Positions 24,988 through 32,232 of a stretch of DNA of 54,381 bases are shown here, piece after piece. Each line of letters begins with the position of its first letter. Position 1 is the first letter of the stretch. The notes under the pieces were generated by a model that was not told the DNA's origin, did not search any database, and saw only the letters and a list, made by a program, of their open reading frames with translations. A program made the position numbers and the translations under genes. The DNA comes from an uncultured Phascolarctobacterium sp. (lineage in GTDB: Bacteria; Bacillota; Negativicutes; Acidaminococcales; Acidaminococcaceae): positions 1-54,381 of the forward strand of contig NZ_CALDXR010000015.1 in assembly GCF_937920985.1 (NCBI RefSeq), given 5' to 3'.

Positions 24988-25040
24988 TAAAACAGCGGTA
25001 AAAACAGCATCTCAATGTTGTTTTCACCGCTGTTTTAGAT
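24988..25040. terminator. Bidirectional terminator between azlD and the ATPase gene
   Basis: A long stem with arms AAAACAGCGGT...AAAACA and TGTTTT...ACCGCTGTTTT, with T-runs on both ends, lying between two convergent genes. Confidence 0.85.
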
Positions 25041-25041
25041 T

Positions 25042-26421
25042 TTACCTATACAATTCTTCCAAGCCTATCAGCTCTACACCTTTAAGCTTTATGTTCTCAA
25101 ACCCGCTTCTGGAAAAAAATCCATACTTATAGCATAGCATATTACTGCGCTGCACCTGTTCAATTTCTTCTTGAATCATTTGCTGCGTCACAGGTTTCTT
25201 TCTGAACTTCGCTTCATAAAAAGCATAGCCCTTAGCATCATACGTTACAATATCAAATTCTCCATTCGTCTTATTAACTGAATCATCATAATAATATCGT
25301 CCGATTTTCTCAAATGGCTCCGCCAAAAGACCCTGCTGATTTTTTCCTACCAAATATTGCCTACATACATCCTCAAATATATGCGGTACATAATCCGTCT
25401 CAAAATCCTGTTCAATATAACGCTCAAAAAAAACTTCTGGCTCCATTACATTCATCTGTGACATATAACGAAAAATATATTTATAGTAGAACAGGGACAG
25501 GTTATCACTAATATAATAGCCTGTTTTTTTCTTATTTTTTTCATCATTAATAGGTGCTATTTTGCTTACAAGTTCCATTTTCATTAATCGCTCCAGCACA
25601 TCTATTAACGTTGGTCCACTCGAAATATGCGACTGCGCCAAAATATCACTATAACGGAAAAAACCCTTCGCCAGCGTTTCAAAGACCTCATTAGCGTTAG
25701 TAATCTTTGCCAGCTCTGAACGCAGATACAGACCAATCTCTGTTTCCAGGCGTGCTCCAGGTGAAGCAATTAAATCAATAATATTTTCTTTTACTGTTTT
25801 TTCTGCATCAATCAGGCGATTATAATAAGGTATGCCGCCAAAAACACTATATAAACGTACCTTGTCTTCATCATTAAAGCTACTATAAAAGAGTGCTGAA
25901 TCACGATAATTCATCGGCTTTAAATCTATAGTCAGACTTACACGACCATAAAGCGGATTCTGCACTAGAAGCAAGGATTTCATTATATCTACATAAGAGC
26001 CGCAAATTATCAGCTTTAACTGCGAGCTTTCCTGATATTTATCAACCAAGCCTTGTAAAATACTATCCATGCCCTTGACTGCTTCACGTAGATAGGGATA
26101 TTCATCTAAAACGAGAATCAGCGGCATATGCTGCGCCTGCTTAAAGAAAAAGTTTAACACTGCTTCAATATTTTTAAAGGCCAACGGAGGAAAATTAAAG
26201 GCTTCAGCCAAAAGTTCTGCAAGACTTTCTACATTATTCATCTCTGTTGTTTGCTTACATTCATAATAGATAGATTTTAGGCTACTATCACGCAGACATT
26301 GCTTAATCAGTTCACTCTTACCCACTCTTCTGCGACCATATACTAAGGCTAGCTGCTGCTGTTTTCTACTCAACATTTTCTGAAGTTTTTTCTGTTCCTT
26401 AACTCTGCCCCAAAAATTCAT
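25042..26421 (-). CDS. ATPase of the AAA (ATPase_2) + DUF234 type
   Basis: A 459-residue cytoplasmic protein. It begins MNFWGRVKEQKKLQKML and has Walker A VYGRRRVGKSELI (about 27-39), Walker B LILVLDEYPYL (about 101-111) and a sensor CGSYVDIM. A winged-helix segment follows (about 270-315). The C-terminal DUF234 part carries GEFDIVTYD...AFYEAKFRKKP, a PD-(D/E)XK-like D...ExK arrangement. Such proteins are common in archaea and gut Firmicutes; their cellular role is unknown. The ATG at 26421 follows GGAAGGAG; the frame is open to 26469 but crosses the promoter. Confidence 0.85.
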   Translation of the reverse strand: MNFWGRVKEQKKLQKMLSRKQQQLALVYGRRRVGKSELIKQCLRDSSLKSIYYECKQTTEMNNVESLAELLAEAFNFPPLAFKNIEAVLNFFFKQAQHMPLILVLDEYPYLREAVKGMDSILQGLVDKYQESSQLKLIICGSYVDIMKSLLLVQNPLYGRVSLTIDLKPMNYRDSALFYSSFNDEDKVRLYSVFGGIPYYNRLIDAEKTVKENIIDLIASPGARLETEIGLYLRSELAKITNANEVFETLAKGFFRYSDILAQSHISSGPTLIDVLERLMKMELVSKIAPINDEKNKKKTGYYISDNLSLFYYKYIFRYMSQMNVMEPEVFFERYIEQDFETDYVPHIFEDVCRQYLVGKNQQGLLAEPFEKIGRYYYDDSVNKTNGEFDIVTYDAKGYAFYEAKFRKKPVTQQMIQEEIEQVQRSNMLCYKYGFFSRSGFENIKLKGVELIGLEELYR

Positions 26422-26459
26422 TTTATTCAGCTCCTTCCGATTCGATTCCTTTCGAATAA

Positions 26460-26488
26460 AATATATCATAGCTTCGCCTCCTCGTCAA
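26460..26488 (-). promoter_or_regulatory. Promoter of the DUF234 ATPase gene
   Basis: Minus strand TTGACG (26483-26488), 17-base spacer, TATATT (26460-26465). Two imperfect copies of an element ATCGGA-n-G(A)ACTGAATAAAA-like flank it: one overlaps the ribosome binding site (about 26419-26445), the other lies just upstream of the -35 (about 26489-26512). They may be autoregulatory sites. Confidence 0.6.
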
Positions 26489-26626
26489 CTTTTATTCAGT
26501 TCTATCCGAATCACTTACATCAGAATAAAAAACTCTGCTTATTGCTGTTCTTCATTTATGATATTATCAGCAATTTTCTACTATTATATATAGTAGTGGT
26601 ATATTTTATCTGCTGTACAAAAATAA

Positions 26627-26672
26627 AACTACCCTCCACCATGCTCTGTCCAACATGACGAAGGGTAGTCTT
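26627..26672 (-). terminator. Terminator-like hairpin of the DASS transporter 3' region
   Basis: Eight-base stem ACTACCCT/AGGGTAGT with an internal CATG...CATG pairing and T-rich flanks on both sides. It is the only terminator-like hairpin between the DASS gene stop (26893) and the ATPase promoter. Confidence 0.6.
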
Positions 26673-26818
26673 TTCATTTATATCCTATATATACTGCCAA
26701 TGTCCCCTAAGCAAATATATACAGAAAGAAGGAATTTGTAAGTGTAAGCATCTTTGAAGCTTTGTGCGTCAGGGCAGCTTCCGCCCCGTCTATAATAATT
26801 GTTCTCTATCCAATTTGC

Positions 26819-26862
26819 GTCTGCTGACCGCTCCCACCAGGGAGCGTTGCAGACATTTTAAG
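26819..26862 (-). other. Structured RNA element after the DASS transporter gene
   Basis: On the minus strand CTTAAAAT is followed by a stem GTCTGC/GCAGAC enclosing GCTCCC-TGGT-GGGAGC and the block GGTGGGAGCGGTC, then ATTGG. A second hairpin GGGGC...GCCCC lies at about 26771-26791. The same skeleton appears at 36731-36825. The rest of 26422-26892 holds the ATPase promoter and a terminator; I see no gene. Confidence 0.4.
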
Positions 26863-26892
26863 AAAGGTGGTAAGACCTGAGTCTTTAGTTAA

Positions 26893-28170
26893 TTATGCTG
26901 CAGTCGGGAAGAACGGCCATACGATAGGAATAACGATGATTGCAACAATCATGCTGACTGCTACCAGACCGCCGCCGCATTTTACATAATCGATGAATTT
27001 GTACTTGCCAGGGCCAAGTACCAGGGTGTTCGGAGGAGTACCTACCGGAGAAGCGAATGCGCAGCTGGAAGCAATCAGGATTGCCATCAGTACAGCTTTC
27101 GGAGATGCACCCATTTGTGCGGACAGTGCGATGCCAACCGGGCACAGCAGAGCTTTAGAAGCGGTGTTGCTCATGAACTGAGTCAGTACAACTGCCAGAC
27201 CGAAGAGTACTGCAGTTACCAGGTACGGAGACGGGTTGCCGCCCATCAGGCTTACGGTGAATTCAGCAATCAGCTTGCCAGCGCCGCTGGTGTTCATAGC
27301 TGTTGCAACAGGAATCATGCCTGCAAACAGGAAGATGGTAATCCAGTCGATGGAGTTATAGGCTTGTTTTTCAGTGATGCAGCCTGTCAGTACGCACAGT
27401 ACCGCTCCGACAACAGCAGCCAGTTCCAAAGGAACGATGCTGGTTGCCATAGAACCGATAACGCCAACCATGATGATACCGCAGATCATCTGTTTTTTAG
27501 GAGTAGTGTTAGTAGCATCAATCTCCTGCTCTACATCTGCAACCTCTTCGGTTTTAGCTTCCGGCAGGATGTATTTGCCAAGGAACATCATGTAAACGAT
27601 GCCGGCAACAGTAATAGGAATGCCGATGTAGGCATATTCAAAGAAGCCAAATTGCAGCTCCGGCATGCCTGCTGCTTTCAGAGCAACGTTTGCCAGAATG
27701 TTAGGCGGGGTACCAATCAGGGTGCAGGTACCGCCAAGGCCGGCAGCGAAAGCCAACGGCATCAGCTGACGGGAAGCGGAAAGCTTTGCTTGTGCGCAGA
27801 TGCCCATAACTACAGGAATCAGGCAAGCAGTGGTACCGGTGTTAGACAAGAATGCAGACATAACAGCTGCAATAACCATAAGACCAAACATCAGGCTGTT
27901 TTCATTGGTACCAAACAGCTTTACTACAGCGCCGCCAACCTTTTGAGCAAGTCCGGTGTAAAACATAGCAGCGCCAACGACGAACATACCGCCAAAAAGA
28001 ACTACAGTAGAATCTGCCAGGCCAAGGAAGATTTGGTTCTCAGGAACCAGGCCCAATGCACTGCAGGCTATAGCAGCCAGAACCGCGGTCATTGCCAGCG
28101 GAATCATTTCGGTAACGAATAACAGTGCAACTACTGCTAACAGAATTAAGCATTTAATTGCTGGTGTCAT
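26893..28170 (-). CDS. DASS/SLC13 family anion symporter (probable dicarboxylate transporter)
   Basis: A 425-residue membrane protein of the divalent-anion:sodium symporter (CitT/SdcS/NaDC) superfamily. It has about eleven helices and the paired SNT-type ligand motifs: LSNTGTTACLIPV and IGTPPNILANVA in the first half, MSNTASKALLCPV and VGTPPNTLVLGPG in the second. Such proteins take up succinate, citrate or related acids with sodium. Succinate uptake would feed the mutase pathway at 31047-37314 (inference). It follows a small gene by 16 bases, with GGAGGG before the ATG, and the LysR gene at 29308 may regulate it. Confidence 0.9.
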   Translation of the reverse strand: MTPAIKCLILLAVVALLFVTEMIPLAMTAVLAAIACSALGLVPENQIFLGLADSTVVLFGGMFVVGAAMFYTGLAQKVGGAVVKLFGTNENSLMFGLMVIAAVMSAFLSNTGTTACLIPVVMGICAQAKLSASRQLMPLAFAAGLGGTCTLIGTPPNILANVALKAAGMPELQFGFFEYAYIGIPITVAGIVYMMFLGKYILPEAKTEEVADVEQEIDATNTTPKKQMICGIIMVGVIGSMATSIVPLELAAVVGAVLCVLTGCITEKQAYNSIDWITIFLFAGMIPVATAMNTSGAGKLIAEFTVSLMGGNPSPYLVTAVLFGLAVVLTQFMSNTASKALLCPVGIALSAQMGASPKAVLMAILIASSCAFASPVGTPPNTLVLGPGKYKFIDYVKCGGGLVAVSMIVAIIVIPIVWPFFPTAA

Positions 28171-28186
28171 AAAAATTTCCCTCCAC

Positions 28187-28384
28187 TTATTTCTTCTTAA
28201 ATAGGTTTACATATTGAAAAGTGTTTACAAAGAGCTTACCATCTTCGCCTCGATGCGGGAAGACTTTACCTTCCTTTTTCCTGTTCTCGATAGCTCGATA
28301 GTAAAATTTCTTGTCTACCTGTTTCAGGTACTCCCGAATCTTAGAATCTTCTTTTTCATCATTCATGATAAGTGCAATGTCCAA
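28187..28384 (-). CDS. Small charged protein co-transcribed with the DASS transporter
   Basis: A 65-residue soluble protein of unknown function, starting at a TTG (AAAGGAG upstream). It is rich in Lys, Glu and Asp, with IREYLKQVDKKFYYRAIENR followed by KEGKVFPHRGEDGKLFVN. The segment KVFPH-x-GE-x-G is shared with the 59-residue protein encoded at 28826-29005, so the two are probably related. It lies 16 bases before the transporter gene. A TATAAT lies upstream near 28437 and an inverted repeat TATTCCAA...TTGGAATA spans about 28449-28482. Confidence 0.7.
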   Translation of the reverse strand: MDIALIMNDEKEDSKIREYLKQVDKKFYYRAIENRKKEGKVFPHRGEDGKLFVNTFQYVNLFKKK

Positions 28385-28650
28385 AACTTATCAGCTCCTT
28401 TCTTGTTCCTTTTGGAGAGTGCCTTTCACTGTTAGAGATTATACAACATATTCCAAAATAATAAAAATACCTAGTTGGAATAGAAGTTATATGAATTAAG
28501 TATATTTCAGAAAGTAATTAAATATATTTCGGAACTAATTTCTACTTGTTTTTTATAGCAGGCAGTTTTATATTATACGACAATTATCGCCAGAATAAAA
28601 ATACCTATGTAGCATTATTCATATATCCGCCAGGAATATTTTAGGCAAAC

Positions 28651-28714
28651 AAAAAGCCAGTCTGCCAACGACGTACAAGGAGGTAGGCTATAACGTCATC
28701 GCTCGCGGACTGGC
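28651..28714 (-). terminator. Terminator after the 59-residue protein gene
   Basis: Minus-strand stem GCCAGTC/GACTGGC closing an inner GACG/CGTC stem, followed by TTTTTG. The remaining sequence between 28385 and 28825 holds the promoter of the 65-residue gene and two direct copies of TATATTTC-n-GA (about 28501-28533); no further gene is seen. Confidence 0.75.
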
Positions 28715-28825
28715 ATATTATAATGCTGCTGTTTAAAGCTTAAAGCAAAATATTCTTAAACCATTTACTATAGTATTCTCTGTCCAATTCTTTGAGATAG
28801 TTCAGTACAAAGCTCATCTTTCTTC

Positions 28826-29005
28826 TTAACCTCTTTTTAATGCTTTCAGGGATGCTTCACTCAGTTTGAAGCCCTGTACTCTTCTGGTGAAGGCAAAGCC
28901 ATGTTCACCACAATGCGGGAATACTTTTGCTGCGCCGTTGCGTTGACGGCACAGATGTGCGAATAAACCGGTTTCGTTTACGACTGCCTTTTTTGTTTCA
29001 GCCAT
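28826..29005 (-). CDS. Small protein related to the 65-residue protein at 28187
   Basis: A 59-residue product beginning MAETKKAVVNETGLFAHLCR, then GAAKVFPHCGEHGFAFTRR and ending LSEASLKALKRG. It is basic, has three cysteines/histidine pairs that could bind metal (HLC, PHCGEH) and shares KVFPH-x-GE-x-G with the 65-residue protein. AAAGGAG lies 11 bases upstream of the ATG and TATACT further upstream (near 29088). Its own terminator follows. I recognise no family. Confidence 0.65.
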   Translation of the reverse strand: MAETKKAVVNETGLFAHLCRQRNGAAKVFPHCGEHGFAFTRRVQGFKLSEASLKALKRG

Positions 29006-29307
29006 GATTTTGTTCTCTCCTTTGCTTTGAATAAGTCAATTTGTCAATTTGCTCTGTATAAGGCCCTTGCTTTATACGCATTTAGTATAACAGATATTGC
29101 TTAATAAGAAAAATAGCTAATAGGAATTATAGATATGACATTTTATTATTGCTTTTTGGCATTCTTCTGTTCTATAATAGCCTTAATCGTTGAATTTCTT
29201 GAAAATATACTAGCAATATGATAAACTAATTGTATTATACCCATATTTAGAATCTATTACTGTTTCTATTTTACATAAGTTTAGTATTAGTTGGAGGTCT
29301 GCAAAAC
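29006..29307. promoter_or_regulatory. Intergenic region between the small gene and lysR
   Basis: Contains the minus-strand TATACT of the small gene and two possible plus-strand promoters for the LysR gene: TTGCTT-18-TATAAT (29149-29178) and TTGAAA-17-TAAACT (about 29199-29227). I see no gene and no clear LysR box. Confidence 0.4.
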
Positions 29308-30240
29308 ATGGAATTAGACAATTACAGAAACTTTTTGGCAATTATTGAAGCCGGTAGCTTTACCGGTGCGGCTGATTACGTGCATATTGCTCAGCCGGCC
29401 CTCAGCAAGCAGCTGCGTGCCCTGGAAAACTATTTCGGCACCAAGCTTATAATTACCACCCGCGGCAGCCGTCAGATTCTCCTGACAGAAGCAGGACGCG
29501 TCCTCTACCAAAAAGCAAAGTATATGTGTGCTTTAGAGGATCTTGCCAAAAGCGAAATTGAAAACATCATGGGCGGTGTTGTAGGTACGCTGCGTTTCAG
29601 CATTGCCAACTCCCGCAGTGCTTTATTCATCAAATCCTCCCTCAAGGATTTCTGTGCTCTTTATCCTAATATCAAATGTGAGCTGTTTGAAGCAAGCATA
29701 AACGAACAGACACAGCAAATGCTTAACGGTATTACCGAGCTTGGCATTTTAAGCGTTCCGGTAGAGCATCAGGATAACTTTGAGGTTCTCTTCCGTCGCG
29801 ATGAAGAGCTTACTGCTGTTTTTCATAAGAATTCCGTTTTCCTGGATGACAGTAAAAAAGTTGTTACCCTCAAGGAATTGGAAGATGTACCCCTAAGCAT
29901 CAGCTCCGGCTGCTCTGAAATCTTCCTCAAAGCCTGCGCTCAGGCATCTATTGTACCGCGTATAACCTGTACCAGCACCACCCGCAGCACAACTTTGGAA
30001 TGGACACGCGTCAAGGCAGCCGTTTCTATCGTGCCTGTAGAGCCCGGAGAGGACCTTGGCGAAGAGTTTATTACCCGTCCTATATCTGATATCAAGGCAG
30101 ACGTTTACAAGACTGTAGTAAAGGTTAAGGACAGACCGCTTTCCGTCGTTGCCCAGCATTTCCTCAAATTCTATTCCAAGACACGTAATTCACAGCAGGT
30201 ATGCAACCTGGATGAAGTTTTGAAAAACTCTTCTTTATAA
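29308..30240 (+). CDS. LysR family transcriptional regulator
   Basis: A 310-residue regulator with an N-terminal winged helix-turn-helix (MELDNYRNFLAIIEAGSFT then AADYVHIAQPALSKQLRALE) and a C-terminal LysR substrate-binding domain (from about residue 90, GTLRFSIANSRSALFI). GGAGG precedes the ATG. It is transcribed away from the DASS operon, the usual arrangement for a LysR protein and its target, so regulation of dicarboxylate uptake is a reasonable guess. Confidence 0.92.
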   Translation: MELDNYRNFLAIIEAGSFTGAADYVHIAQPALSKQLRALENYFGTKLIITTRGSRQILLTEAGRVLYQKAKYMCALEDLAKSEIENIMGGVVGTLRFSIANSRSALFIKSSLKDFCALYPNIKCELFEASINEQTQQMLNGITELGILSVPVEHQDNFEVLFRRDEELTAVFHKNSVFLDDSKKVVTLKELEDVPLSISSGCSEIFLKACAQASIVPRITCTSTTRSTTLEWTRVKAAVSIVPVEPGEDLGEEFITRPISDIKADVYKTVVKVKDRPLSVVAQHFLKFYSKTRNSQQVCNLDEVLKNSSL

Positions 30241-30245
30241 AAGAC

Positions 30246-30345
30246 AAAAACCGCCTTACGGCGGTTTTTTTGATTGCAAAGCTTTTATTGTTTCTACCTT
30301 ACTGAGGACAATAAAAAAGCCGCCTTACCTGGCGGTTTTTTTATT
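30246..30345. terminator. Two tandem terminators after lysR
   Basis: First stem AACCGCC/GGCGGTT followed by seven T (30246-30271); second stem AAAGCCGCC/GGCGGTTTT flanked by T-runs on both strands (30311-30345). The second can also stop transcripts coming from the riboswitch promoter at 30733-30761 on the minus strand. Confidence 0.85.
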
Positions 30346-30405
30346 GTTGCATTGCCACACCCCTGTAACAAGCTACACACGATAAATTTGGAGGAGAAGG
30401 AGAAT

Positions 30406-30498
30406 TTGAAAAGATCTTTACGTAACAGAACAGCAAATTGTCCGATTTGCTTAGTTTGTTCTAATGTTTGGGAAATCAATATTTCGACCCACATTTGA
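30406..30498 (+). CDS. Possible 30-residue peptide with a CPxCxxC motif
   Basis: A TTG start at 30406 preceded by GGAGGAGAAGGAG. The product has a basic start (KRSLRNRT), the cysteine cluster NCPICLVC and a hydrophobic end WEINISTHI. The strong ribosome binding site is the only support; no good promoter is seen between the lysR terminators and this frame, and the same bases form a weak frame on the other strand. I would not assign a function. Confidence 0.3.
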   Translation: MKRSLRNRTANCPICLVCSNVWEINISTHI

Positions 30499-30504
30499 TA
30501 GTTG

Positions 30505-30761
30505 AAAAAAACCGCCTTTGCAAGCAAAGACGGTTAATGCGCACAATTAAGATAGCTGCCACTCTCACATAAACAGTATCTTGTCTGTTAACATCTTCTC
30601 CTGTCGCTCGCAGGTCAAGCATATGCTTGTATAAAGTACTTTGCTGACTTCAGGCAAGCCTGTTACAGCGGCGGGACCGTGTGGATTTTCACCAATTAGT
30701 GCTTCATACGAAATATTGATTTGTTGCTTTTAATTATACTCAGTCCGATTAAGAATGTCAA
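30505..30761 (-). promoter_or_regulatory. Orphan cobalamin riboswitch with its own promoter and terminator
   Basis: Consensus minus-strand promoter TTGACA (30756-30761), 17 bases, TATAAT (30733-30738). The RNA then has TTGGTGAAAATCC, ACGGTCCCGCCGCTGTAA, GCCTGAAGTCAG and a 3' hairpin with TTGACCTGCGAGCGAC (to about 30590), matching the riboswitch before the mutase operon. A terminator AACCGTCTTTG-CTTG-CAAAGGCGGTT plus seven T follows (30505-30534). Downstream on this strand are only about 160 bases without a clear gene and another terminator, then the 3' end of lysR in antisense. It may therefore make a B12-regulated small RNA. Confidence 0.85.
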
Positions 30762-30956
30762 GACTTTAGCGAAAAAGTTCTCGAAAAAAATATTGTAAGA
30801 ATACATCTCACTAAATATGCGCTCATTTGTTGACGACAAAAGAATTAGCATCTCTTACTCTTTCAAAGTTAAAATTTTTCACGCTCTATTTTATTTTATG
30901 TTATCTTTTTAGATTTTTACAGTGATTTCTTAAATGATTTACAAACTGTTATAAAT

Positions 30957-31007
30957 CGAAAAGGCTGTCACCGATGAAGCTTCATCAGTGACAGCCTTTT
31001 GTTTTTG
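30957..31007 (-). terminator. Terminator of the mutase operon
   Basis: A near-perfect long stem, AAAGGCTGTCAC...GATGAAG / CTTCATC...GTGACAGCCTTT, 40 bases after the meaB stop. Between it and 30762 the sequence is AT-rich and I see no gene. Confidence 0.85.
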
Positions 31008-31046
31008 CCGGTCAAAAATCACCACTGGGTGCTTTCTTGCCGGACT

Positions 31047-32222
31047 TTATTTGTTTTGATTGCGATGCCTCATTGAAGCACGATCAATATCAAAGGCATT
31101 AATCAGCTCGGTAACAGCCTGACTTGGGGATACCACGCCATTAACAGCTGCTTCCATTACTGCCGGTAAACGTCCTTTAATCATCGGATCTTCAAAGAAC
31201 AGGTTATGTAAATGCTCGTCAATCATGCTGTTAACCCAGGAAATAGTCTGCGATTTACGACGTTTGTCGAAGGAACCGCATTCTTTGGTAACCTTTTCGA
31301 ATTTGCGCATTACTGCCCAAAGCTCGAGCAGGCCTTCCTTGGTCAAAGCGGAGCATCTGTAGGCATGAGTTTTCCAGCCTTCGGTAGCAGGACGAATGAA
31401 TTCAATCATACGCTCATACTCACCCTGGGTAACGATAGCCTTAGGCAGATTGTCACCATCGGCTTTGTTGACAACGATAGCGTCGGCAACCTCCATGATG
31501 CCTTTCTTAATGCCTTGCAGATCATCACCGGCACCGGTCAGTACAACCAGCATAAAGAAGTCGACCATCGAACGGACGGTGATTTCGGACTGGCCTACAC
31601 CTACGGTTTCTACTAAGATAACGTCACAGCCTGCAGCCTCGCAAAGCAGCATGGTTTCACGGCTTTTACGGGCAACGCCGCCCAAGGTGCCCTTTGCAGG
31701 GGACGGACGAATAAAGCAATTAGGTTCACGCGACAACATCTGCATACGCGTTTTATCACCCAAAATAGAGCCACCGGTAATAGAGCTGGTAGGATCGACA
31801 GCAAGAACTGCGACCTTATAGCCCTGATGACACAGCATCTGACCAAAGGACTCGATAAAGGTACTTTTGCCGGCACCCGGTACACCGGAAATGCCAATGC
31901 GCAAAGCTTTGCCTGTACGCGGCAGAAGAGCCTGCAGGACACGCTGTGCTTTATCAAAATCCCTCGGCGCATTGCTTTCTATAAGAGTAATAGCTTGAGA
32001 TAAGGTTTTACGATCGCCTTCACTGACTCCTTTTATTAACTCTTCCGGACTAGGCTTTTTCCTCAAGGGGAATTTCCTAATTTTATCCACAGGGTTATAC
32101 TTCTCCTCGCTGACAGCGTTTACGGCACTGTCAATCCCGCCCATTACAGAGCAGGCAAAGTTAGGGTCTTTTTTCAGGGGTACCCAACTCGGCCTAATAT
32201 CTTTTTCACCAGTTTCAGGCAT
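31047..32222 (-). CDS. meaB: Methylmalonyl-CoA mutase chaperone GTPase MeaB
   Basis: A P-loop G3E GTPase that loads and protects adenosylcobalamin in methylmalonyl-CoA mutase. The 391-residue protein has Walker A GISGVPGAGKST (about 108-119), the MeaB/ArgK block DPTSSITGGSILGDKTRM, G3 VETVGVGQSE and G4 NKADG. An N-terminal extension of about 55 residues relative to shorter MeaB proteins is unusual but has its own start with GAGGTGAT upstream. It lies 10 bases after mutB as the last gene of the operon. Confidence 0.95.
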   Translation of the reverse strand: MPETGEKDIRPSWVPLKKDPNFACSVMGGIDSAVNAVSEEKYNPVDKIRKFPLRKKPSPEELIKGVSEGDRKTLSQAITLIESNAPRDFDKAQRVLQALLPRTGKALRIGISGVPGAGKSTFIESFGQMLCHQGYKVAVLAVDPTSSITGGSILGDKTRMQMLSREPNCFIRPSPAKGTLGGVARKSRETMLLCEAAGCDVILVETVGVGQSEITVRSMVDFFMLVVLTGAGDDLQGIKKGIMEVADAIVVNKADGDNLPKAIVTQGEYERMIEFIRPATEGWKTHAYRCSALTKEGLLELWAVMRKFEKVTKECGSFDKRRKSQTISWVNSMIDEHLHNLFFEDPMIKGRLPAVMEAAVNGVVSPSQAVTELINAFDIDRASMRHRNQNK

Positions 32223-32232
32223 TTATATCACC

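Noticed and set aside
30294..30527. A 77-codon minus-strand frame after the orphan riboswitch as its target gene
   Set aside because: No ribosome binding site, the start lies in the terminator, and the end runs into the lysR terminators.
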